Shown here one piece after another: positions 32,601-40,462 of a DNA stretch of 45,549 nt (positions are counted from its first letter, which is position 1; each line of letters opens with the position of its first letter). The stretch lies in contig JAMONY010000019.1 in assembly GCA_027066325.1 (NCBI GenBank), positions 1-45,549 on the forward strand. The letters are read 5' to 3'. The translations under genes and the position numbers were made by a program. The stretch comes from Helicobacteraceae bacterium. Its GTDB lineage: Bacteria; Campylobacterota; Campylobacteria; Campylobacterales; Sulfurimonadaceae. Under the pieces are notes generated by a model, which saw only the letters and a program-made list of their open reading frames with translations, had not been told where the DNA came from and made no database searches.

Positions 32601-35600
32601 TGTTTAAGATGAGAGCACTTGTGCAGATCTTATATCTCCTTTTTGCACTATTGCCAGTAGTGCTTAGTGCCGCCATACCAGGTGATGTACTAAGCAATAC
32701 AGCAACAAGTAGCTATAGTGCTGGAGTAAAAAAGATACAAGTAAGCTCCAATGAGACCAATGTCACAGTAGTTCGTTCACCATCAAGCATAGAGTTTTTG
32801 CGCTATTTTAAAACAGGAGCTGATGAGAATTTGTCTCTTAGAAATACAAAATATTTTGATGGTTCACACATGAGCGATATGGATCCACCAAGAGCAGCTG
32901 ATGGAACCTTGCTAGATTTCAACAATATAACACCAGCAGTAGTCAGTTCTACTTTTGGCGGAGATGATCTTATCTTGATTCGCGTGACAGACTTAGATCA
33001 AAATGAGGACAATACTGCCATAGATACTATAGAGTTAAACATAAGCAACGGCACTGATATAGAGCTTATAGAGCTTAGAGAGACATCACCATCTAGTGGT
33101 GTCTTTGTAGGCTACATAAGAACCAATACAGAGAGTGTCACGCAAGCTGATGGGCTTTTGAGTGTAGATAGGGGTGATAGTATTACTGCTATATATCGTG
33201 ATGAGTTAGATGTTGTCACAAGCTCAACTGCTGATGCAACAATTGTCTTCTATTCACATGTATTTTTAGCTAGAGATGGTAGGCGACTAGATGGTATAGA
33301 GGTCTCTTTGGTAGATGCTAGTAGTGGCACTCTGCTAGATAGCACAGTAACTCAAAATAGTGGAGAGTATATATTTTATAACATACCTGCTGGCAGATAT
33401 ATACTTGGAGTCAATGATCCAAAAAATATATATCATGCCCCATCTGTCTATGCTCCATCAGAGACCTCTAAGTATGGTTTTGTTGTTTATGATGATGGCT
33501 CATACTCAAAACCATTTATAAATACTGAACTACCTTCTCAAACTAATGCAGGCGCTAGAGCTTCTGCTGTAATTAAGCAGTTACGCAACATAGATATACC
33601 CATGGATGACCTAATCTACTCTATATCTATCCAAAAAAGTGCCTCTAAGCAGGTTGCTAGCGTAGGTGAGTTCATTAAGTTTACTCTTTTTATTGAAAAT
33701 AGTGGCGATGCAGATCTAGTAGATGTTAATGTCACAGATATGCTTCCAACTGGATTAAAATATGAGACATTAAGCGCTAAGCTTGATACCTTAAAGATCA
33801 AGACAGATCTAAGCCTTGATGGAAAAACCATAAGGTGGCAGATAGGTAATTTGCCAGCATCTGCTAGTAGAACCCTTACATATGTTGCGCAGGTTGGCAC
33901 AGGCATAAAGGGCAATAAGATTACAAACCAAGCCATCGCAAGCTCAAAGCGTATAGAGAGCTCAAATATTGCAACAGCAACAGTTAAGATTGAAGAGGAG
34001 TTGTGGCGCAATAGAGCATTTATAGTTGGGCAGATCATAAATCAAGATCAAAATAGTACTGATGGCATAGAGGGCGTTAGGGTCTATCTTGAAGATGGAA
34101 CCTACACCAATACCGATAGAGACGGCAAATACCACTTTGAAGCTCTTAGCATAGGCACACATGTGGTTCAAGTAGATCAAGATAGCTTAAGAGATGGTGT
34201 GGAGCTAGTAGAGTGCACTCAAAACCCAAGGGCTGCATTAAGAACATTTTCTAGATTTGTTGATCTGCGACAAGGAGCTATAAAAAGGGTAGACTTCTGT
34301 CTTAAAGGATCTATCAAAATAGATAGAGTTGTGCCAGATTTAAATGAGACTAAAGATAGCAACACTATGCCCGAATATAGCCCGTCGACTATACGCAATC
34401 TTAAAGATCCTCCATCGATACTCTGGCCTCCAAAGAGGTATGTGCCCAGTATACCAACAACTAAAATAGCCGTTTTACACTCTATCAAAGACTCAGCTCA
34501 GTTATGGCTAAATTCAGAACAAGTGAGTCTGTTAAATTATGACTCTCAAGTTGTAGATAAAAGAAGTGGTAGAGTGCTAACTATCTATAAAGGTGTAGAT
34601 CTGTTGGCTGGTAAAAATAGCCTTGAAGTTCTCATTAAAGATCAAAATGGCAAAGTGCTTAAGAGAGCTATAAGATCTATCCATGTATCTGGTGCTCCTG
34701 TGAAGTTGCGCTATCTACCTGAACTCTCAACGCTTGTTGCAGATGGTAAAAACTCACCAATCATAGCTGTTCAGCTTTTTGATAAAGATAACTACCCAGT
34801 TCGTACAACACTAAAAGGCTCCTATAGCATTGAAGAGCCATACATTTCGCAAGACTCTATAGATAAGTTATCATCTGACCCCTTAGGACTTAGAGGAAGT
34901 GAAGATAGGTATACAGTTGGAGCCCATGGTGTTGCCTATATTAGACTACAGCCTACAACAAGAGCAGGTGAAGCAACCTTACACTTTGATCTTGATGGGC
35001 GCACACAGAGCATAAGAGCTTGGTTGTCACCAAAAGCGCGCGAGTGGATTGTGGTAGGTTTTGGTGAGGGGAGCGTTGGCTATACAACTCTAACACAAAA
35101 ACAAGAAGATGGCTCATCAACTAGCCAAAAAGAGATCACGCGAGATGGTAGAGTTGCCTTTTTTGCCAAAGGCAGCATTAGGGGTGAGTGGCTATTGAGT
35201 ATGGCTTATGATAGTGGCAAAGAGAAGGGTGATAAAGAGCTTTTCTCTAAGATAGATCCAAATAGCTACTACACGCTCTATAATGATGCTTCAAGAGAGA
35301 ACTATGAGGCATCAAGCACAAAAAAGATATACCTTAAGATAGAAAAAGATCGCTTCTATGCACTTTTTGGTGACTACAGTACAGCACTATCGTATACGGA
35401 GCTATCAAGATACTCTAGGAGTTTTACAGGTCTTAAGAGTGAATATAGTGGCGACAACTTTCAGACAAATCTATTTGTTGCCAATACAGATCAGCTCTTT
35501 GTTAAAGATGAGATAAGAGGTGATGGCACATCTGGAGACTACAAGCTAAGCAAAGATAACATAGTGATCAACTCTGAAAAAGTGAGCATTGAGGTTCGCG

Positions 35601-37423
35601 ATAGACTACGCGATCAGATCATTGTATCACGCAAGACTCTACAGAGATTTAGAGACTATGAGATAGATTATGGTAGCGGAACTATAAAATTTAAAAGGGC
35701 AATTTTTGGTAGTGACAGTAACTTTAACCCACAATTTATAGTTATAGATTATGAGGTTGATGGTGATGAGGAGCAGAGCTATACCTATGGAGGGCGTGTA
35801 GCTGTAAGTACAAGCAGTAAAAATCTAGAGTTAGGTGGCACATACATCAAAGAGGATAGAGATAGATCAGATAGCCTACTCATGGGTGTAGATAGTAGAG
35901 TCAACATTGGTGAGCACACACAGATAAGAGCTGAATATGCACAAACAACCAACACAAAAGATAACAACTCAACAACAGCTGATGCTTCACTGTTGTCTAT
36001 TGAGCATGTAGACTCTGGAGTCTATGTTCGCGCATACTACAAAGAGCAGCGTGATGCTTTTGGGTTGTCTCAGATCTCAACATCTCAGCGCGCTACAAGA
36101 AAGATAGGTGTCGATACCAATAAGCGTATCTTAGATAGAGTAAGCCTATCTAGCTCTATGTATAGAGATACTCAACTGCAAGATAAAATAGATCAAGATG
36201 TTGTAGAGGCTAAGGTGAGCTATGATGATCTATTTTGGCAAAATTATCTTGGCTTAAGGTATGCAAAAACGACAGATAAAGACTCAACCCAACAGCTACT
36301 TTTTGGTCTAAGCAGAAGTTTTTTTAATCACTCTTTAAGACTCTCTGTTTCACATGAGAGATCGCTACAGAGAAGTCAAGATGATAAATTTCCAACAAGA
36401 ACACTACTTGGCATAAAATACTCACTAACATCTACCTCTGATATCTTTTTAAATTTTGAGAGAGTTGAGTTGGATGATAGCAAAAAAGATAGTGCTAGAG
36501 CTGGAGTGCGCGTGCGTCCTTGGAGCGGTGCTACTCTCTCAAATGCAGCAGTTAGCGAATTTGATCGTGATCAGACCAGACTCTTTAATACACTAGGCAT
36601 ACAGCAAAATGTCCCCATCACTAAAAATGTCTCAATCATATTGGGGTATGAGAGAGCTCAGGAGTTTAGTGAGTCAAATGGCTCATCTAATGCAGACTAC
36701 TCAGCATATAGTGCTGGTATAAGCTACAATCAAAAGAGCTACACTACAAGAGTAGATGCAGAGTTAAGAGAGAGTGCTCAAGAGGAGAAGATTAATGCAG
36801 ATGCTAGTATCTATACTCAAGCTTCAACAGCATTAGCATTGGCGCTTGGGGCTGGTTACTCTAAGCAGTCCCAAGCACACTCACATACACAGCAAAATAG
36901 CACAAGATTTTCATTGGCATATAGACCTCGTATAACAGAGTGGATTGTGTTTGATAAGCTAGAGTACAAGTATAAAGAAGAGTATGCAAGCCAGCAGAGC
37001 CTAACCACCACTAAGTTTATCAACAATCTGCATCTAAACTATACACCACATAGTGATTTTGAGGTGTCGTTTCAGTATGGGTTTAAGCATGTTATTGATA
37101 ACATAGATAGTGTTGAGTATAGAAGCTATGTAGATCTTCTAAGTGGCGATATTCGGTATGATCTCACAAGGGCTATTGAGATAGGAGTCCATACTAGCAT
37201 CTTGCACTCTTATAGTGCCAATAACTATGACTATAGCTCTGGTTTATATCTTGGCTATAACATATTTGCAAATACATATCTTGGGGTAGGCTATAACTTT
37301 GATGGCTTTAATGATAGTGATTTTGAGCTTCAAAATTATCGCAAAGAGGGTCCATATATAAGATTTAGAATCAAAGTAGATCAGCAGAGCTTAAGAGATC
37401 TACTTAGAGTGTTTGGAGGGTGA
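32600..37423 (+). CDS. Giant DUF11/Big/CNA-B-like protein with outer-membrane barrel, cluster gene 4
   Basis: The protein is 1607 aa; GTG 32600 overlaps the previous stop (ATG 32609 possible). Residues 1-24: signal peptide; 25-60: shared N-terminal element (GDVLSNTATSSYS...SSNETNVTVV). About 220-275 is a carboxypeptidase-regulatory-like beta domain; 340-455 DUF11 (SISIQKSASKQVASVGEFIKFTLFIENSGDADLVDVNVTDMLP); 470-540 SdrD_B-like (VGQIINQDQNSTDGIEGVRVYLEDGTYTNTDRDGKYHFEAL); about 690-810 a Big_1-like domain (LVADGKNSPIIAVQLFDKDNYPV). From about 812 to 1600 alternating strands (for example LGLRYAKTTD, LYLGYNIFANTYLGVGYNF) with a final YIRFRIKV fit a large outer-membrane beta-barrel. The tentative role is surface anchor or scaffold. 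Confidence 0.8.
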   Translation: MFKMRALVQILYLLFALLPVVLSAAIPGDVLSNTATSSYSAGVKKIQVSSNETNVTVVRSPSSIEFLRYFKTGADENLSLRNTKYFDGSHMSDMDPPRAADGTLLDFNNITPAVVSSTFGGDDLILIRVTDLDQNEDNTAIDTIELNISNGTDIELIELRETSPSSGVFVGYIRTNTESVTQADGLLSVDRGDSITAIYRDELDVVTSSTADATIVFYSHVFLARDGRRLDGIEVSLVDASSGTLLDSTVTQNSGEYIFYNIPAGRYILGVNDPKNIYHAPSVYAPSETSKYGFVVYDDGSYSKPFINTELPSQTNAGARASAVIKQLRNIDIPMDDLIYSISIQKSASKQVASVGEFIKFTLFIENSGDADLVDVNVTDMLPTGLKYETLSAKLDTLKIKTDLSLDGKTIRWQIGNLPASASRTLTYVAQVGTGIKGNKITNQAIASSKRIESSNIATATVKIEEELWRNRAFIVGQIINQDQNSTDGIEGVRVYLEDGTYTNTDRDGKYHFEALSIGTHVVQVDQDSLRDGVELVECTQNPRAALRTFSRFVDLRQGAIKRVDFCLKGSIKIDRVVPDLNETKDSNTMPEYSPSTIRNLKDPPSILWPPKRYVPSIPTTKIAVLHSIKDSAQLWLNSEQVSLLNYDSQVVDKRSGRVLTIYKGVDLLAGKNSLEVLIKDQNGKVLKRAIRSIHVSGAPVKLRYLPELSTLVADGKNSPIIAVQLFDKDNYPVRTTLKGSYSIEEPYISQDSIDKLSSDPLGLRGSEDRYTVGAHGVAYIRLQPTTRAGEATLHFDLDGRTQSIRAWLSPKAREWIVVGFGEGSVGYTTLTQKQEDGSSTSQKEITRDGRVAFFAKGSIRGEWLLSMAYDSGKEKGDKELFSKIDPNSYYTLYNDASRENYEASSTKKIYLKIEKDRFYALFGDYSTALSYTELSRYSRSFTGLKSEYSGDNFQTNLFVANTDQLFVKDEIRGDGTSGDYKLSKDNIVINSEKVSIEVRDRLRDQIIVSRKTLQRFRDYEIDYGSGTIKFKRAIFGSDSNFNPQFIVIDYEVDGDEEQSYTYGGRVAVSTSSKNLELGGTYIKEDRDRSDSLLMGVDSRVNIGEHTQIRAEYAQTTNTKDNNSTTADASLLSIEHVDSGVYVRAYYKEQRDAFGLSQISTSQRATRKIGVDTNKRILDRVSLSSSMYRDTQLQDKIDQDVVEAKVSYDDLFWQNYLGLRYAKTTDKDSTQQLLFGLSRSFFNHSLRLSVSHERSLQRSQDDKFPTRTLLGIKYSLTSTSDIFLNFERVELDDSKKDSARAGVRVRPWSGATLSNAAVSEFDRDQTRLFNTLGIQQNVPITKNVSIILGYERAQEFSESNGSSNADYSAYSAGISYNQKSYTTRVDAELRESAQEEKINADASIYTQASTALALALGAGYSKQSQAHSHTQQNSTRFSLAYRPRITEWIVFDKLEYKYKEEYASQQSLTTTKFINNLHLNYTPHSDFEVSFQYGFKHVIDNIDSVEYRSYVDLLSGDIRYDLTRAIEIGVHTSILHSYSANNYDYSSGLYLGYNIFANTYLGVGYNFDGFNDSDFELQNYRKEGPYIRFRIKVDQQSLRDLLRVFGG

Positions 37424-37425
37424 TG

Positions 37426-39471
37426 ATGAGAGCTATTTTACTACTAGCCACACTCTTGATGATACAGACACAACTGTTTGCTTGGAAGATGGAGGCAGAT
37501 AAGATCACAGTCTTAAATACAACTGGTAACACTACCACATCGATCACCTTTAGGCAGACCTATGATACAACCCCGCTCATCTTTCTGCTAGCGACAGACC
37601 GTGGTAGTGATCCTGCAACTTTAAGGGTAAAAAATGTCACTACAACGGGTTTTGATGTCTATATAGTTGAGCCTGATGGCAATGATGGTCCACATGCTAG
37701 AATGACATCTGTACCATATATAGCCATAGAGCCAGGAGTACACACTCTGCCAGATGGCACTCAGATAGTAGCTCAGAGTATCTCAACACAAGCTTATAGG
37801 GCTAAACTCTTAGCAGGCAGCAGTTGGGATACGGTCTCTTTAAGTGGATTTAGTACAACTCCAGCCATATTGGCTCAGATACAGACAGCCAATAGTGAAA
37901 GAGTAGATACTCCAGTCCCAAGCGCAGTATCACGACCGTGGATGAGCATCGCCCTTAGAGGTGTCTCGTCTACAGGCTTTCAGATAGCTCTGGAACGCTC
38001 AGAGACAACTCTAGGCACTCTAAATAGTAACGAAGAGATCGCATATTTGGCTATAGATAGTGCTCTTAGTGGCTCAAATCACTACTTTGGCTCATCTACT
38101 GCTGATAGGATCTGGTATGAGAGTATTCGCTCAACCGATACCATAGCTGGTTGGGATAACTCCGCTGCAGGTTACAACATAGCATTCTCAACAGCCTATC
38201 CAGACCCCATAGCAGTTGCCACTAAAAACAGTAGAGATGGTGGAGATGGCGGATGGTTGAGGCGACGATCTATATCTTCTAGTAGTATCTCTTTGGTAGT
38301 AGATGAGGATTTAGCAAATGATACTGAACGCGCACACACAACAGAGAGAGCTGGTGTAGTTATCTTCTCAGAGCCATTTGATGTTGAGTTTATATATAAC
38401 ACTACAGCTGCTATGAGCATCAATGAACTTCTCTACAATGAGGTGACAACTGGTGTAAATAATGATGAGTTTATAGAGCTATATGTGACATCATCTGGTG
38501 ATCTAAATGGCTTTGTACTCACAGATCAAGATACTAACTTTTATAGATTTTCATCTTTGAGTGTTAATGTAGGAGATTATGTGATAGTGCACCTTGGAAC
38601 TGGTGTTGATAGCAGTGCAGGCTCTATACACCACCTCTACAAAAATAGTACAACTATACTTAATAACAATAATGATGATGTGGTGTTATTGAAACCAGCT
38701 CAAGATGTGAGTATCTTGGCAGATAACACAGCATTTAATGCAGAGCCTATGGACTATGTAGCGTATGGCAGAAATAGTGTCGGCTCAAATGTAGATGCTA
38801 TACCAGTTAGTATGAATTTGATAACACTAAGTTACTCATACACTTTTGGCACAGAGTTAACTGGAGCGGTTAATGGTGAGTCTATCTCACTCACTCCAAA
38901 TGCAATAGATAGCGATCAAGCACGCTGTTGGGAGCGCACTACAAGTGGCAATGCAGGCAATAACGGATGTGCTGGATACATACCTACAAGAGCTACAGAT
39001 GCTACATATCTACACTCACAAACACAGAGCAATACTGCTATGCCAAATATCATACTAAGTAAATCTGCGCTACCAACATACGACCCTGTTAATGCAACTA
39101 TCAATCCAAAGGCGATTCCAGGCTCTATCATAGAGTATACTATAGCTGCTAGAAATGAGGGAGCAGGAGCTGCAAATAACATATCTATTGCAGATAAAAT
39201 CCCTACAGATCTAAAGTTGTGTGTAACAGCAATTGGGCAGTGCCAAGTAGCACAGTATACAGATGGTAGCCCAAATAGCACTCTTAGCTTAGGAGTTATA
39301 GAGTACTCTGATGATAACGGTACTACATTTGCCTATACTCCCTCACCAGATATAGATGGATTTGATATCAGCGTAACAGATATTCGCATCAATCTAACAG
39401 GTACATTCGTCGCTAGTATTGGAGCACCTTATCCAAACTTTGAGATCAAACTCTACACTGGTATAAGATAG
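37426..39471 (+). CDS. Secreted H-type-lectin-like / lamin-tail / DUF11 protein, cluster gene 5
   Basis: The protein is 681 aa from ATG 37426, six bases after GGAGG; the track's GTG 37420 and ATG 37423 lie too close. A signal peptide (1-21) ends at FAWKM. Residues about 25-300 hold two or three repeats like ITFRQTYDTTPLIFLLATDRG...VKNVTTTGFDVYIVEPDG, resembling H-type lectin sandwiches. A lamin-tail domain follows (about 322-450): INELLYNEVTTGVNNDEFIELYVTSSGDLNGFVLTDQDTNFYRF. A C-terminal DUF11 unit begins IILSKSALPTYDPVNATINPKAIPGSIIEYTIAARNEG. It may bind glycan or be a tip protein; this is inference. Confidence 0.78.
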   Translation: MRAILLLATLLMIQTQLFAWKMEADKITVLNTTGNTTTSITFRQTYDTTPLIFLLATDRGSDPATLRVKNVTTTGFDVYIVEPDGNDGPHARMTSVPYIAIEPGVHTLPDGTQIVAQSISTQAYRAKLLAGSSWDTVSLSGFSTTPAILAQIQTANSERVDTPVPSAVSRPWMSIALRGVSSTGFQIALERSETTLGTLNSNEEIAYLAIDSALSGSNHYFGSSTADRIWYESIRSTDTIAGWDNSAAGYNIAFSTAYPDPIAVATKNSRDGGDGGWLRRRSISSSSISLVVDEDLANDTERAHTTERAGVVIFSEPFDVEFIYNTTAAMSINELLYNEVTTGVNNDEFIELYVTSSGDLNGFVLTDQDTNFYRFSSLSVNVGDYVIVHLGTGVDSSAGSIHHLYKNSTTILNNNNDDVVLLKPAQDVSILADNTAFNAEPMDYVAYGRNSVGSNVDAIPVSMNLITLSYSYTFGTELTGAVNGESISLTPNAIDSDQARCWERTTSGNAGNNGCAGYIPTRATDATYLHSQTQSNTAMPNIILSKSALPTYDPVNATINPKAIPGSIIEYTIAARNEGAGAANNISIADKIPTDLKLCVTAIGQCQVAQYTDGSPNSTLSLGVIEYSDDNGTTFAYTPSPDIDGFDISVTDIRINLTGTFVASIGAPYPNFEIKLYTGIR

Positions 39472-39473
39472 CT

Positions 39474-39500
39474 CGATAGTAGATGGTATCTATACTATCG
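39474..39500. terminator. Hairpin at the convergent cluster / AraC junction
   Basis: CGATAGT and ACTATCG are perfect 7-bp arms around a 13-base loop, two bases past the last cluster stop. It likely ends both transcripts, overlapping the AraC gene end. No clear U-run. Confidence 0.4.
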
Positions 39501-40350
39501 GTATGTACACCTCTGTCACTATTTTACTAGGATCTGTCTCTCTCCATGCGTTGATATATTTTTCAAAAGATGGCTCATCTCTATATGTGTAGCCATTCTG
39601 CTCTAGCCATGCATAAAGTCCATACCAGGCTCTATCTGCTGCATCCTCTTTGCCTTTGTATTTAGTCATAGCATATCGCCCTCCTGCAATACTTTTTGTC
39701 TCAAAGCCATAGTTGGCTAGCTCATCTATCTCTGCTTCACTCCATGCAAGAGCTGCATCATAGCGGAGGTTATTCTCATCTGTTACCTTTGGATCATCGT
39801 GACATATACCCAATGCTTCACCATTACCCTCACCAAGACTCATTTTGATGCTTGGAGGGTTTTTGGTAAACACTCTCTCTAGATCATGCATCTTCTCACT
39901 CAGCCTTTTCCAAGCAATCTCAGAGCTTCTCATGTACTCACCAAGCTCTCGTGTAAAAACTACTTTAACCTCTTCTCTCTCAACTATTTTAACATTTTTC
40001 ATGTCCAATTCCTTGTATCTATTACAGAGCAAACTTACACTCTCTTTATATGCTGTTGGAGTTGTGCCAAACCGTATCTTAAATGCTTTTAAAAACCCTG
40101 TTGGAGTCTGATATCCAGCATCAAGAGCTACCTCTATCATGCTCCTCTCTCTTAGGACTAGTTCAGATGCTGCGCGCTCAAGTTTTAATCGAGCAACATA
40201 CGACATAGCTGACTCACCTACATGCAGCTTAAATATCCTACAAAAATGAAAATGAGAATATCCAGCAACTTTAGCAAGTGTAACTATATCTAGCTCTTCA
40301 TCTAGATGTGTCTCTATGTAGTATGTCACTTTTTGCATTTGGGTACTCAT
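39490..40350 (-). CDS. AraC-family regulator with GyrI-like effector domain
   Basis: The protein is 286 aa from ATG 40350 with a perfect aaggagag site; the track's longer version starts in the promoter. Residues 1-110 hold two helix-turn-helix motifs: DIVTLAKVAGYSHFHFCRIFKLHVGESAMSYVARLKLERAA and SMIEVALDAGYQTPTGFLKAFKIRFGTTPTAYK. The C-terminal half (about 115-286) is a GyrI-like ligand-binding domain (VKIVEREEVKVVFTRELGEY... GRYAMTKYKGKEDAADRAWYGLYAWLEQNGYTYRDEPSFEKY). Such regulators, related to Rob, respond to small hydrophobic or toxic molecules. It faces the DUF11 cluster tail to tail, so there is no reason to link them. Confidence 0.92.
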   Translation of the reverse strand: MSTQMQKVTYYIETHLDEELDIVTLAKVAGYSHFHFCRIFKLHVGESAMSYVARLKLERAASELVLRERSMIEVALDAGYQTPTGFLKAFKIRFGTTPTAYKESVSLLCNRYKELDMKNVKIVEREEVKVVFTRELGEYMRSSEIAWKRLSEKMHDLERVFTKNPPSIKMSLGEGNGEALGICHDDPKVTDENNLRYDAALAWSEAEIDELANYGFETKSIAGGRYAMTKYKGKEDAADRAWYGLYAWLEQNGYTYRDEPSFEKYINAWRETDPSKIVTEVYIPIV

Positions 40351-40377
40351 CTTCTCTCCTTCACTTTTGATAGCACC

Positions 40378-40383
40378 AGTATA
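40378..40383 (-). promoter_or_regulatory. -10 box (TATACT) for the AraC-type gene
   Basis: The minus strand reads cttatactggtgc, with TATACT 27 bases upstream of the ATG at 40350; a start near 40371 leaves a short leader carrying aaggag. This suggests the regulator has its own promoter apart from the kinase upstream. Confidence 0.4.
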
Positions 40384-40462
40384 AGATAATTGATTTTTTT
40401 TGTCTCTTCCATGCTTGCTATAAGTTATGCTCAAGCTACTTGTAGCATGTAGTTTATGCTCT

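Noticed and set aside
33616-34488. Three minus-strand ORFs inside the giant gene
   Set aside because: The giant gene's frame is continuous with recognisable domains and signal peptide; the antisense ORFs have none.
32600-37423. Giant barrel protein as the porin of the multihaem cytochrome conduit
   Set aside because: It is 14 kb from the cytochromes, behind its own promoter, and its N-half is adhesin-like; no MtrB-type CxxC motif was seen.
40435-40446. GCTACTTGTAGC palindrome between the kinase and the AraC gene
   Set aside because: The 2-base loop is too short for a hairpin and no U-run follows; could be an operator but evidence is thin.
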